Source: Lysobacterales bacterium
GTDB lineage: Bacteria > Pseudomonadota > Gammaproteobacteria > Xanthomonadales > Wenzhouxiangellaceae
Direction of reading: 5' to 3'
DNA: 64,000 nucleotides
Assembly: GCA_002722315.1 (NCBI GenBank)
Contig: PBLG01000046.1
Coordinates: forward strand, 290,236 to 354,235
The notes beneath the pieces were generated by a model. It ran no database searches and was not told the origin of the DNA. It was given only the letters and a program-made list of their open reading frames with translations. Positions 49,051 to 58,407 of this stretch are shown piece by piece; within the stretch, counting starts at the first letter, position 1; the number at the start of each line of letters is the position of its first letter. The translations under genes were made by a program, and so were the position numbers.

Positions 49051-49611
49051 ATGCGCTGGCTGCGACTTCAGTTTCTGAGAGGCTCGAGACAGCACCGTGG
49101 CCGTGTCAGGGCATGGTTGCGGGAACATCCGAGAATTTCCGGCCTGCTGGAGCGGGGCGGCTGCCTGAATGTCGACGAATATGCGCTCGCGCGCGGCATC
49201 GCGGTCGGATTGCTGGTCGGCTTCACGCCGACGGTGGGCATCCAGACCCTGATGATGCTGGCAGGTTCCCTGTCGTTTCGCGCCAATTTCATCGCCGCGT
49301 TCATCGTGTCCAACGTCAGCAATCCGTTCACGATGGCGCCGCTTTACTACAGTTTCAATCGACTCGGCAGCTGGCTTCTGCAGCGCCTGCCCGTGTCGCA
49401 CGCGCCGATCGAAGGGCTGGGCGAAGAAATCGCCCGGGAAACCCTGGCGATGTTCATCGGCAGCCTGGCGATCGCTATCCCGGCTTCAGCCGTCGGCTAT
49501 TTCCTGTTCCTCTGGCTATGGCGCAAGCTGGGGCTGCACATGCCGGTTCGCAAATCGGCCCCCAACGAGCCGGAGCAGGATGGCACGGAGCCGCCGGACC
49601 CACCGCATTAG
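49051..49611 (+). CDS. DUF2062 domain membrane protein
   Basis: This 186-residue protein has the DUF2062 pattern: ALARGIAVGLLVGFTPTVGIQTL (helix 1), FIAAFIVSNVSNPFTMAPLYY (helix 2, the most conserved part) and a C-terminal helix pair. It is a small integral membrane protein of unknown function. It follows the peptidase by 13 bases and is probably in its operon. The facing c-di-GMP gene ends 33 bases downstream. Confidence 0.85.
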   Translation: MRWLRLQFLRGSRQHRGRVRAWLREHPRISGLLERGGCLNVDEYALARGIAVGLLVGFTPTVGIQTLMMLAGSLSFRANFIAAFIVSNVSNPFTMAPLYYSFNRLGSWLLQRLPVSHAPIEGLGEEIARETLAMFIGSLAIAIPASAVGYFLFLWLWRKLGLHMPVRKSAPNEPEQDGTEPPDPPH

Positions 49612-49644
49612 GAAACCTCTTAAAAACTCTGCGGGGAGCGAGTT

Positions 49645-52107
49645 TCAGTCGGAAAAGCCATGAAAAGCCCGGTTCCCGTCGGTCGGGTCGCCGAGCGGAG
49701 GCGCTTCCAGTCTGGACAACGGCGCAGGGTTGTGGATGGCATGCCCCTGCAGGTAGTCGATCCCGATCTGCTTGAGGCGGAGAATCAGCTCGATCGACTC
49801 GACAGATTCGGCGATAGTTCGTTTGCCGGCTATCCTTGCCACTTCGTGAATCGACCTGACCATGGCGTGATCGAGTTCGCTATGGGCCAGTTCGCGAACG
49901 AAACTGCCGTCGATCTTGACAAGGTCGACTGGAAGCTGCTTGAGATAGTCGAACGTTGAAAGCCCCTTGCCGAAATCATCCAGCGCAACCTGGCAACCGA
50001 GGTCGCGGAGCGCGGTAAAGAAACGGCGTGCTTCCTCGAGGCTGTGTATGGCCGCCGACTCCGTGATCTCGAAGCACAGGACCCCGGGCTCGATATTGTG
50101 CGCCTTGATCTGGTCCAGCAGCTCAGGCAGCACGATATCGCAGTCCACCGATTGTCCCGACAGGTTTATATGCCATGTCCCGATTCGTGGATGGCTGGCT
50201 CTCAACGTCTTGATCCGCTCCAGCGCATTACCGACCACCCAGCGGTCGATCGTGCGCGCGACATGGTAGTGCTCCGCGGCCTCCATGAATACGTTGGCCG
50301 TGTGCAACCTGCCTTCGGCGTCCTCGAGTCTTACCAGGAGTTCGCAACGCCAGTCGTCGCCGGATGCCGGCGAGATCAGCTGGCCGTGAAACCTCATGCG
50401 ATTCGCCGCGATTGCCTCGTTGATTCGATTGACCCAGGACATCTCCTGGCGCCGCTTTATGGATGATGCTCGGCTCTCGGTATGCACGCATACCTGGTTG
50501 CGACCGAGGTCCTTGGCCTCGTAGCAGGCCAGGTCCACTCGCTGCATCAGCAGCGACGCATCTCGATTGCTGCCGTTGATTTCGACGATGCCGACGCTTG
50601 CCGAGACGTTGATCGGACGCTCCTCCCAGGAAAATCTGAACTCTCCGACAGCGTCCCTCAGCCGATGGGCAACCTGGGTTGCGGTCTCGATGCCGCAGTT
50701 CCTCAGGATGACGCCGAACTGATCGCCGTCGAGGCGCGCAAGAAGATCTCCGTCGCGCAGGCAGTGATGGATTCTCTCGGCAAGCCTGACCAGCAGCGCG
50801 TCGCCGGCCAGGTGTCCGAATGTGTCGTTGACCACCTTGAATTGATCGAGGTCTATGAGTCCCAGCGCATGCCGCCCGGAGCTCGACCCGCTGTCATGCA
50901 GCAGATGATTCAGTTCGCGCTCGAATTCCCGGCGATTGGCCAGCCCGGTCAACTGATCGTGAGCCGCCTGGTAGGCCAGCTCCGCGGAAAGGCTGCGGCT
51001 CTCGGAGATGTCCTCCAGCACAGCGACGAACAGGCCCTGGCCCCGTATTTCCTCCCCCAGCGGGGCGATCGAGAGTTTGCCCCAGGCCAGCGAACCATCG
51101 GGCCTTAGATACCGGCTCTCGAGGTTCAGCAGTGGATGCGCCGACTCGGTACGTTCGGACAATGTCCGCCTGAGCACGGATCGATCCCGTGCATCGCAAA
51201 AATCGGTCAGCGACGCCGCGATCAATTCTTCCTGGTCTCGCTCAAGGAATCGGCACAGCGAATCGTTGGCATCCATCAACAGACCTTGCGAATCGATCAA
51301 GGCCATGCCTACCGGTGCATGTTCGAAGGTGTTCCAGAAGCGTCTTTGCGAACGCCTGACACCCCTCATGGCCCAGATGAACAAGGCAATCATCAGCGTC
51401 ACCAGCAGCGCAAGCGAACAGAGACTTATCCAGAAGACCAGTCCGGAAAGCCAGCGGCTGCCTTCGTTGACCGCCGTCGAAAATTCCGCCGCTTTCTCGT
51501 CCAGCGTTCCGCTTATAAGCGCAAGCTCGGAACGAATCGAGGCAATCTGTTCTGCATTGCGTGCAGGTGAATTCCAGAGTCGCTCGAGTTCGTCGGCCAG
51601 TTGCTCGAGGCGGAGAATCCAGACATCGGCTTCGGCCCATAGCTCGACGGCGCGCGAGAACTCGGGCCAGTCACGGAAATAGCGGAACAGCCTGACCATC
51701 CGGGGAACATCGTCGGGATGATTGCCGGCTTCAAGAAACAGCGCCCGGGCCCGATCGAAATCCGGCGCCTGGCCGTCGAGCTCGATGCGGGCGAGACGAT
51801 CGGCCAGCGGCACTTCCAGCCTGGACCTGGCAATTCCGAGGCGCTCCGGGTCGCCGGTCTCGGCAAAGCGGTCGAGGTGGAAAACCGCAGAGTGATGCGC
51901 CCTGGACCAGATGCTTTCGCCACCGACATAGGCTCGGCCGGCCGCCAGCAGGTCGATCACCCCGACCGCGATCATCATGGAAAATCCGGCCATGACCACA
52001 GACAGGGCGATGAACGGCGCTATCCGGAGCCTGTCCCTCAAGCGCCCGGCAACTGCCTGCCGGGCGCTGGCTGTCTTTACCTCGGACGGGTTGTCTTCAC
52101 TCGCCAT
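49645..52107 (-). CDS. Membrane PAS-GGDEF-EAL protein with degenerate GGDEF
   Basis: This 820-residue protein has a membrane helix (~30-52), a periplasmic helical sensor region (~55-205) and a second helix (~208-235), then PAS (~240-360), GGDEF (~385-545) and EAL (~560-810). The cyclase motif reads RLDGDQF near 460, changing two of five signature residues, so cyclase activity is probably lost. The EAL half keeps ELL, INLSG, EITES, DDFGKG, KIDGSF and LQGHAIHNP, so phosphodiesterase activity is likely. It stands alone between DUF2062 and a GNAT gene. Confidence 0.88.
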   Translation of the reverse strand: MASEDNPSEVKTASARQAVAGRLRDRLRIAPFIALSVVMAGFSMMIAVGVIDLLAAGRAYVGGESIWSRAHHSAVFHLDRFAETGDPERLGIARSRLEVPLADRLARIELDGQAPDFDRARALFLEAGNHPDDVPRMVRLFRYFRDWPEFSRAVELWAEADVWILRLEQLADELERLWNSPARNAEQIASIRSELALISGTLDEKAAEFSTAVNEGSRWLSGLVFWISLCSLALLVTLMIALFIWAMRGVRRSQRRFWNTFEHAPVGMALIDSQGLLMDANDSLCRFLERDQEELIAASLTDFCDARDRSVLRRTLSERTESAHPLLNLESRYLRPDGSLAWGKLSIAPLGEEIRGQGLFVAVLEDISESRSLSAELAYQAAHDQLTGLANRREFERELNHLLHDSGSSSGRHALGLIDLDQFKVVNDTFGHLAGDALLVRLAERIHHCLRDGDLLARLDGDQFGVILRNCGIETATQVAHRLRDAVGEFRFSWEERPINVSASVGIVEINGSNRDASLLMQRVDLACYEAKDLGRNQVCVHTESRASSIKRRQEMSWVNRINEAIAANRMRFHGQLISPASGDDWRCELLVRLEDAEGRLHTANVFMEAAEHYHVARTIDRWVVGNALERIKTLRASHPRIGTWHINLSGQSVDCDIVLPELLDQIKAHNIEPGVLCFEITESAAIHSLEEARRFFTALRDLGCQVALDDFGKGLSTFDYLKQLPVDLVKIDGSFVRELAHSELDHAMVRSIHEVARIAGKRTIAESVESIELILRLKQIGIDYLQGHAIHNPAPLSRLEAPPLGDPTDGNRAFHGFSD

Positions 52108-52128
52108 GCTAACGACCGCCGGGGGCCA

Positions 52129-52719
52129 TCAGGCCGACGCACCGGATCGGAGCGGGCGCCATATCCTGACGATCTGCGGTTCGACCGGGTGCATGCCGAA
52201 CCTGAAGCCCAGTCGGCGCGCGAGGCGCAACATGCGTTGATTTTCGACCATGACATCCCCGTACAACGTGCGCATTCCCTTTTTTGCCGACCACTCCGCG
52301 ATACGCTTCAAGAGGTAGGCGCCAAGACCGAATCCGCCGATCTCGCGTCCCACGATGATCGCGAATTCCGCGTCCTTGCCCCCTTCGTCGATGATTGCAC
52401 GGGCGACCGCGCCGATGCGCGCCTCGTCCGGCGGCAGCGCTTCGACGAGCGCCAGGGCAAACGCTCGGGCTCGATCGACATGGGTCAGCTCGCGAGCGTG
52501 GGCAGGCGTCAGTTCAGTGATTGGATGCAGAAATCTAAAGCGTATCTCTTCGGGTGTCAAATCACCGAAGCTACGGCGAAGCGTCTCGGCGTCGCCGCAC
52601 AGAATCGGGCGGGCGATGAGCTTGCGCCCATCGTCGAGGCGTATCGCCTCGCACCAGGGTCTGCCCAGGGGGATACGCTGGAACCGAGCCGTGCCTGGAC
52701 GATTTTGAGCGTTCCCCAT
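52129..52719 (-). CDS. GNAT-family acetyltransferase
   Basis: This ~196-residue protein has a GNAT fold: RPILCGDAETLRRSFGDLTPEEIRFRFLHP, the acetyl-CoA loop region GREIGGFGLGAYLLKRIAEWS and VMVENQRMLRLARRLGF. The first part resembles the acetyltransferase domain of large acyl-CoA synthetase fusions, here as a stand-alone form. The substrate is unknown. The ATG at 52719 is chosen because the longer frame upstream shows no family match and runs opposite to another gene. Confidence 0.82.
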   Translation of the reverse strand: MGNAQNRPGTARFQRIPLGRPWCEAIRLDDGRKLIARPILCGDAETLRRSFGDLTPEEIRFRFLHPITELTPAHARELTHVDRARAFALALVEALPPDEARIGAVARAIIDEGGKDAEFAIIVGREIGGFGLGAYLLKRIAEWSAKKGMRTLYGDVMVENQRMLRLARRLGFRFGMHPVEPQIVRIWRPLRSGASA

Positions 52720-52758
52720 GCCGGTATCATGCCATGACTGGAAATTCGGAGAACGTTC

Positions 52759-53079
52759 TTGGCAAGTCGAAACCGCCGGCGCGAGGCACTTGAATTGCTT
52801 TCCGGTGCCGAACGTGAACTGGTCTGCCGCATTCTCGGCAACGGCGCTCAGGTGGAGGGCTCGAGCGGTGTTCCGATCGACGGGCTCGATGACTTCGATT
52901 TCCTGCGGGTTGCGCAGCTGAGATTGCGGAATATCGTCGAAAAACATTCGGAAGCCCTCAAGCGGGCCAGGCATGCCGCACGATCGGGTAGAGCGGGCCA
53001 CCCGGTCGAGTCCATCGAACTGCAGCTGTGGATCTGCAGCGAAGCCCTTGCGGCTTGCCGGCGGCGTCTGCAGGCCTGA
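52759..53079 (+). CDS. Small protein of unknown function
   Basis: This 106-residue, mostly helical protein starts with TTG, with GGAG 8 bases upstream, and is divergent from the GNAT gene. It contains LLSGAERELVCRILGNG, a central GLDDFDFLRVAQLRLRNIVEKH and basic C-terminal helices. No signal or membrane segment. I do not recognise the family; codon pattern and ribosome site support it as real. Confidence 0.55.
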   Translation: MASRNRRREALELLSGAERELVCRILGNGAQVEGSSGVPIDGLDDFDFLRVAQLRLRNIVEKHSEALKRARHAARSGRAGHPVESIELQLWICSEALAACRRRLQA

Positions 53080-53086
53080 GGGGAAT

Positions 53087-54340
53087 TCAGCGAGTGCCGG
53101 ACCCGGACTGACCGCCGGCGCCGGCCGATCGCCCGGCCGCTACGGCGCTCTCCGGGGTCGAGGCGGCCAGGCGAACGGCATCCAGCGCAAGGTCCCAGAA
53201 CTGCCGGTTGAGTTCGCCGACCGCACGCGTCTCGGCATTGCTCAGGATCACGATTCCGAGGTCGAGCTCGCGCGAGAATGCGATCTCGGCGCGGTAACCG
53301 GCCACCCAGCCGCCGTGCAGCGCCAGCCTGGCCTCGGGCAACTGGTAGATCCGCCAGCCGAGTCCGTACCAGGCGTCCTGTACAAGACCCCGCCAATTTC
53401 GGTTCGCCAGTTCATTGGCCGTCCTGATCCTGGGCGTAAGCACTTCTTCGACCACCGCGGCGGAGACGACGTTTGGCCTGTGTCCGAGCAGCGCCGACAC
53501 CCATTGCGCCATGTCGATGATCCCGGCGTTGATCCCGGCTGCCGACGGGACCTGGTAATAGGTCGTTCGTGGCCTGGATTCCCGCCATCCACTGCGCGTC
53601 TTCAGGTGGGGCAGGGCATGATTCTCGGCGCTGATGAACGCGTGATACCCCACCGAGGCCCCGACCATGCCCAGGGGTTCGAAGATTCGTTCCTGCAGCG
53701 CCAGGGCATAGGGCTGCCCGGCGCTCTTGCCGATCACGTCCTCGACCAGGCTGAAGACGTTGTTCTGGTAGCTGTAGCAGCTGCCGGGTGCGCACAGCGG
53801 CTCCAGGGTGCTGAAGCGCGGGAGTATCTCCTCCCGGCTGATGCCGGCCTCGAGCAGGTTGTCGTAAGCGTTGCGGACATAGCCCGAGCGCTGGCCGAGC
53901 ACGTCCTCGATGGTCAGCGGTCGCGCTTCGGTCTTGATCCGGAAAGAGGGTGTGAACGCCGAGACCGGCTGGGCCATCGAAAACCGTTTCTCCGCGGCGA
54001 GCGTGGCCGCAAGAACGCCCGAAAAACCCTTGGAAAGCGAGGCAATGCGGAATCGAGTATTGGCGTCGATCGGCCGGGCACCGCCTCGTTCGGTATGGCC
54101 GAAAGTGCCCAGCCGGAGGATCTGTCCGCGGTGAACGATCGCGAAGGCGCCGCCCGGCACGTCGCGAGCTGCAAGTTCAAGCTCGAATCGTTCTGCGAAT
54201 GCGCGCGCGACCTGGTCGAACGCGGGTTCTCCGGCGCGCGCACCCTGGGCATGGAGCAACGCAAGGAAAAGCAGGCAAATGCCGGCGGCCAGGCCACATG
54301 TCCGGCCATCATTCGCGTCCTTCGCCCTGCGCCTCAGCAT
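53087..54340 (-). CDS. Exported serine hydrolase (beta-lactamase class C/PBP4* type)
   Basis: This 417-residue exported protein has a signal peptide (LAAGICLLFLALLHAQGARA, cut near residue 36). Active-site motifs of the family are present: SLSK (SxxK), YQN (YxN) and LHGG (equivalent to KTG/HxG). Such enzymes are esterases, D-amino peptidases or lactamases; the sequence does not decide which. It overlaps the FHA-GGDEF gene by 7 bases and follows it on the same strand. Confidence 0.9.
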   Translation of the reverse strand: MLRRRAKDANDGRTCGLAAGICLLFLALLHAQGARAGEPAFDQVARAFAERFELELAARDVPGGAFAIVHRGQILRLGTFGHTERGGARPIDANTRFRIASLSKGFSGVLAATLAAEKRFSMAQPVSAFTPSFRIKTEARPLTIEDVLGQRSGYVRNAYDNLLEAGISREEILPRFSTLEPLCAPGSCYSYQNNVFSLVEDVIGKSAGQPYALALQERIFEPLGMVGASVGYHAFISAENHALPHLKTRSGWRESRPRTTYYQVPSAAGINAGIIDMAQWVSALLGHRPNVVSAAVVEEVLTPRIRTANELANRNWRGLVQDAWYGLGWRIYQLPEARLALHGGWVAGYRAEIAFSRELDLGIVILSNAETRAVGELNRQFWDLALDAVRLAASTPESAVAAGRSAGAGGQSGSGTR

Positions 54341-55230
54341 ATGCGGTTTCTGCCAGTCCTCTTGGCGCGGTAAAGAAACTCGTCGGCGGCGCGCAGAAAA
54401 TCGCTGGTGCCCTGCATCTCGGGCACCCAGGCGACAACGCCGATCGAAATGGTGAGCCTGCGCCGCTGACCTTCGATTTCGAAACTGTAATCTGCAACCG
54501 CCTCGCGAATCCGATCGAGGTGCTGCCGCGCATCCTCCAACTCGGTTTCGGGCATCAGCAACGCAAATTCCTCACCACCGATTCGGGCAAGAATATTGCG
54601 CGGCCGGACGTGGTCCGACAGCACGGCGGTCAGCTGCCTCAGCGCGCTGTCGCCACCGAGGTGGCCGAGCTCGTCGTTGATCTGCTTGAAATGATCGATG
54701 TCGAGCAGCGCCAGCGCAAGCGGCTGCCCGATGCGGCCACGCCGCTTTCGGATCTCGTGCTCCAGCACGCCGATCAGCTGGCGGCGATTGTAGAGGCCGG
54801 TCAGCGCGTCTCGAACCGCGTTTTCGTGCAGCTCCAGGTGATAGTCGGCCTCGATGTTGCCCGGTCCGATGAACTTGAGCACTGTGCTGCCTACGCGCAC
54901 CTGGTCGCCGTCGGAAAGCGGCGCCTGCTCCACGGCGTTGCCGTTGAGCATGGTCCGGTTGGTCGAGCCCAGATCTTCCAGCCAGAAGGCCTCGGAGTGA
55001 CGCGTAATTCGGCAATGCGTGCGCGACACGTTGCGCTCGGAAATCTGGAAATCGCAGCTGGAATCACGCCCGATGGTGATCTGCGCGTTGTCCAGCGGCA
55101 CCCGGGTCCCGAGCCGGGCGCCTCGGATCACCACCAGGCACGCATTGCCGTGGGCCGCCGAAGGACTGGCATCCTGCGACAACAGCGTGTCGGCGTCGGT
55201 CGACATGTCGGGAAGGGTTTTCCGTGTCAT
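54334..55230 (-). CDS. FHA-GGDEF diguanylate cyclase
   Basis: This ~298-residue protein joins an FHA phosphothreonine-binding domain (~25-115; ITIGRDSSCDFQISERNVSRTHCRI with the conserved Arg, Ser, His) to a GGDEF domain (~130-295) with an intact RIGGEEF. The inhibitory-site pattern RxxD is not clear. It makes c-di-GMP in response to a phosphorylated partner; the partner is unknown, but a Ser/Thr kinase lies 20 kb away. ATG 55230 is chosen; ATG 55206 is an alternative. Confidence 0.88.
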   Translation of the reverse strand: MTRKTLPDMSTDADTLLSQDASPSAAHGNACLVVIRGARLGTRVPLDNAQITIGRDSSCDFQISERNVSRTHCRITRHSEAFWLEDLGSTNRTMLNGNAVEQAPLSDGDQVRVGSTVLKFIGPGNIEADYHLELHENAVRDALTGLYNRRQLIGVLEHEIRKRRGRIGQPLALALLDIDHFKQINDELGHLGGDSALRQLTAVLSDHVRPRNILARIGGEEFALLMPETELEDARQHLDRIREAVADYSFEIEGQRRRLTISIGVVAWVPEMQGTSDFLRAADEFLYRAKRTGRNRIC

Positions 55231-55291
55231 GCAGCGTATCGGGCAGCCATCGAATGCGATAGGGCATTGTACCCGCGCCCGAGGCGCGGCT

Positions 55292-56488
55292 TCATCGGCA
55301 AGTTCGATCCGGGGGGTGCAGCTCCTTCCCGACCGCGCGGAGCTTTTCGGCGGCCGCATCCAGGGTCCGGTCGCCCTTGGCGAAGCAGAAGCGCAGGATG
55401 GACTCGTCGTTGCCGTCGGCATTGAAGACCGAAACCGGGATGCAGGCCACGCCGACCTCGCGCGTCAGCCATTCCGCCATTTCGACATCGGGCAGGTTGC
55501 CGATTCGCCGATATCCCAGGAGCTGGAAATAGGTTCCCCGACACGGCATCAGATCCCAGGCGGTGTCGTCAAGCGCGCCCCGGAAATGGTCGCGCTTTGC
55601 CTGGTAGAAATCAGGCAGTTCGAGATGAAACGACGGATCGGCCATGAACTGCGCGATCGCATGCTGCATAGGTGTCGAGATACTGAACGTAACATATTGA
55701 TGAATCTTGCGAAATTCGGATGTCATCGTGGGCGGCGCAATGCAGTAGCCAACCTTCCAGCCGGTCGTGTGATAGGTCTTGCCGAACGAAGAAACGACAA
55801 AGCTCCTGGCGCGCAACGATTCGGAACGAAGTAGGCTCTGGTGGGCCAGGCCGTCGAAAACGATATGTTCGTAGACTTCGTCCGAAAGAACGAAGGCGTC
55901 GCTCCGGGCGAGGACCTGCTCGAGACGCTCGAGATCGGCCGGACTCAGTGCCGAGCCGCTGGGATTGTGCGGCGAGTTGACGATGACGAGCCGCGTGTTC
56001 GGGCCGACGGCGTCGGCCAGAGCGTCGAAGTCGATGGCGTAGTCGGGCGCGCCCAGCGGCAGGTGCACGCAGCGTCCGCCGGCCAGCTCGACGGCCGGCT
56101 GGTAGCTGTCGTAGGCCGGATCGAAGACGATCACCTCGTCTCCCGGCCGCACGACCGTCTGGATCGCGACGAACAACGCTTCCGTGGCGCCCGAGGTCAC
56201 CGTGATTTCGGTGTCCATGTCGACCCCGGCCCCGTACATGTCACCGACCTTCTCGGCAATCCGCTCCCTGAGCGCGGGCAGCCCCGGCATGGGGGCGTAC
56301 TGGTTGTGTCCGGCCGCCATGGCCTCGGCCGCCAGTTGGCGCAGGCGGGCCGGGCACTCGAAGTCGGGAAAACCCTGAGACAGGTTGATTGCGCCGTGGC
56401 GGGCGGCCATCTGCGACATCACGGCGAAAATCGTGGTCTTGACGTTCGGCAGCCGGGATTGTCCGGCCAGGCGGTCGGCTGGATTCAT
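55292..56488 (-). CDS. ybdL: Methionine (KMTB) aminotransferase, YbdL-type
   Basis: This 398-residue PLP enzyme of fold type I has NLSQGFPDFE, TSGATEALFVAIQTV, NSPHNPSGS, SDEVYEHI and the PLP-lysine region SSFGKTYHTTGWKVGY. YbdL-type enzymes prefer methionine, and the gene directly follows mtnC (4-base overlap), so it should do the last salvage step, 4-methylthio-2-oxobutanoate to methionine. Length is normal. Confidence 0.92.
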   Translation of the reverse strand: MNPADRLAGQSRLPNVKTTIFAVMSQMAARHGAINLSQGFPDFECPARLRQLAAEAMAAGHNQYAPMPGLPALRERIAEKVGDMYGAGVDMDTEITVTSGATEALFVAIQTVVRPGDEVIVFDPAYDSYQPAVELAGGRCVHLPLGAPDYAIDFDALADAVGPNTRLVIVNSPHNPSGSALSPADLERLEQVLARSDAFVLSDEVYEHIVFDGLAHQSLLRSESLRARSFVVSSFGKTYHTTGWKVGYCIAPPTMTSEFRKIHQYVTFSISTPMQHAIAQFMADPSFHLELPDFYQAKRDHFRGALDDTAWDLMPCRGTYFQLLGYRRIGNLPDVEMAEWLTREVGVACIPVSVFNADGNDESILRFCFAKGDRTLDAAAEKLRAVGKELHPPDRTCR

Positions 56489-57168
56489 GATGGATCGACC
56501 GGAATCGATGAAAAGTCGGGATAACGCTTGTGGCCTGGAGCCGGTTCGGTGCCGGGTCTGACGATCTGGATGGTCTGCATGCCGGCCTCGGCCGCGGCGT
56601 CCAGCTCGGCCTCTATATCGGAATAGAACACGACGGCCTCCGGCGAGCGCTTCATCGAGGTCGCGATCGAGCGGTACGAGCCAGCCTCTTTCTTGGGCCC
56701 GCTCGTCGTATCGAAGAAGCCGTCGAACCAGTGCCCGATATCGCCGTAGTCGGAGTGGCCGAAGTACAGCCTCTGCGCGGCGATCGAGCCGGATGAATAG
56801 ACGTTGAGCGAAACGCCGTTCGCGTGGGCCCGTTCGAGCCAGTCGTAGGCGTCGGGATAAAGATGGGCGGTGAAGTCGCCTTCGGCGTAGCCGGTCTTCC
56901 AGACCATGCCCTGCAATGCCTTGAGCGGTGTGGCCTTGCGGTCGGCGTCGATCCAGCCGACCAGCGCGGCCACCACGCCCTCGCGGTCATCGGGCGAAAT
57001 ACCGGCAAGCTCGGCTGCGGCGGCAATCTCGGCTGCCACTTCCGGTTCGTCGGCGTGCGCCTGGATGAAGCCGGGCAGGGCGCGCCTGGCGTAGGGAAAC
57101 AGCACGTGCTTGACGAACGCGATGTCGGCGATGGTGCCTTCGATGTCCAGCAGCGCCGCGCCGGCCAT
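56485..57168 (-). CDS. mtnC: Enolase-phosphatase E1 MtnC
   Basis: This 227-residue HAD-family enzyme turns 2,3-diketo-5-methylthiopentyl-1-phosphate into acireductone. HAD motifs are visible: DIEGTIADIAF near residue 8 (DxE variant typical of MtnC), YSSGS (motif II), the Lys of GPKKEAGSY and FYSDIEAELDAA (motif IV). The ATG at 57168 overlaps the mtnD stop. It lies mid-operon. Confidence 0.94.
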   Translation of the reverse strand: MAGAALLDIEGTIADIAFVKHVLFPYARRALPGFIQAHADEPEVAAEIAAAAELAGISPDDREGVVAALVGWIDADRKATPLKALQGMVWKTGYAEGDFTAHLYPDAYDWLERAHANGVSLNVYSSGSIAAQRLYFGHSDYGDIGHWFDGFFDTTSGPKKEAGSYRSIATSMKRSPEAVVFYSDIEAELDAAAEAGMQTIQIVRPGTEPAPGHKRYPDFSSIPVDPS

Positions 57169-57713
57169 CAGGATTCGAGCCGGCCGAATCGGTCCGCGAT
57201 GTCGCTGCCGGTGAATCGGGCTACCCAGCCTTCGGGGTTGTTGAACAGGCGGATCGCCGTGAATTCGGGCCGGGGGCCCATGTCGAACCAGTGGGTGGTA
57301 TCGGCCGGCACGCCGATCAGGTCGCCGCGCTCGCACAGCACCTCGTAGACGCGCCCGTCGATGTGAAGACTGAACAGTCCGCGGCCGTCGACGAAGAACC
57401 GCACCTCGTCCTCGGCGTGCGTATGCTCGTCGAGAAACTTCTTGCGCGCGGCATCACGATCCGGATGGTCGGGCCACATGCTGACCACGTCGACGGCCTG
57501 GTAGCCCTCTTCGCGCCTGAGCCTGTCAATGTCGTCGGCATAAGCCTCGAGGATGCTTTCGGCGGTATCGCCAGGCGCGACATGTGCCGCGGCGTGCCAG
57601 TATTCGAATCGCACGCCGGCCCTTTCGAGCTCGCGCGTTATTTCGTCGCGATCGGACGTTTCGAGGATCGCAACCTCGGGGCTGTCATCGGCAAGAATCC
57701 TGAGTCGGCTCAT
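57168..57713 (-). CDS. mtnD: Acireductone dioxygenase MtnD
   Basis: This 181-residue cupin oxidises acireductone with O2, giving the keto-acid precursor of methionine (Fe form) or an off-pathway product (Ni form). The metal ligands HTHAEDEVRF (two His and Glu) and the later THWFDMG His are present. The ATG at 57713 gives the family-standard start SRLRILADD. It overlaps mtnB by 4 bases. Confidence 0.94.
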   Translation of the reverse strand: MSRLRILADDSPEVAILETSDRDEITRELERAGVRFEYWHAAAHVAPGDTAESILEAYADDIDRLRREEGYQAVDVVSMWPDHPDRDAARKKFLDEHTHAEDEVRFFVDGRGLFSLHIDGRVYEVLCERGDLIGVPADTTHWFDMGPRPEFTAIRLFNNPEGWVARFTGSDIADRFGRLES

Positions 57714-58339
57714 CGTGTCTCCAGAAGTTCGCATTCGAGAATGAAATCCAGTGCTTCGAGGTGGCGTGCCGCTTCGGCCACGCTCGAGCCCCAGGTATAG
57801 ATACCATGGCCTTCGATCAGGTAGGCCGGCAGGGCGCCCGGGCGTTCCAGCCACGGTTGGACGGCCGCCGCGAGCCGGGTCATGTCCTGGTCGTTGGCCA
57901 CGATCGGCAATTCCACAGCCGCGGCGTGCGTATCGATGCCGCGCAGCGCCTTGAGCAGCTCGTAGTTTTCGAGCCGGAGCTTACCGGCAGCAATCGATCG
58001 TCGAGACATTACCGTGGCAGCCGGAGAATGCACGTGAAGCACGGCCTGCGCACTCGGATCGCGGCGATAGATCTGAACGTGCAGCAGCGTTTCGGCCGAA
58101 GGACGGGCGTCTTCCTGCGGTCTGCCTTCCGCGTCCAGGCGCATCAGGTCGGCGCGCTGGAGCTTGCGCTTGTCGGCGCCGGATCGTGTCACCAGGATGC
58201 CGCCGTCGTCCAGCCGAACGGAATAATTGCCGCTGGTCGCCGGCGTCCAGCCACGTTGGCCGAATTCGCGCGCAGCTTCGACAAGGGCGTCTATTCGCGC
58301 TCGCTCCGCATCCGGTCCCTGTTCGGCCTCAGCCTGCAT
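57710..58339 (-). CDS. mtnB: Methylthioribulose-1-phosphate dehydratase MtnB
   Basis: This 209-residue class-II aldolase-fold protein dehydrates methylthioribulose-1-phosphate. Zinc ligands are seen in LHVHSPAATV and GHGIYTWG; GWTPATSGNYSVRLD is the N-terminal substrate region. It is the first gene of the minus-strand salvage operon mtnB-mtnD-mtnC-aminotransferase. The earlier enzymes (MtnN or MtnP, and MtnA) are not in the window. Confidence 0.94.
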   Translation of the reverse strand: MQAEAEQGPDAERARIDALVEAAREFGQRGWTPATSGNYSVRLDDGGILVTRSGADKRKLQRADLMRLDAEGRPQEDARPSAETLLHVQIYRRDPSAQAVLHVHSPAATVMSRRSIAAGKLRLENYELLKALRGIDTHAAAVELPIVANDQDMTRLAAAVQPWLERPGALPAYLIEGHGIYTWGSSVAEAARHLEALDFILECELLETR

Positions 58340-58407
58340 GTCGATCGCACTCGCTTGACGTCAGTGCAGCGATTATAACGGTCCCCCATCCATGCGAAAA
58401 TGTGCGA

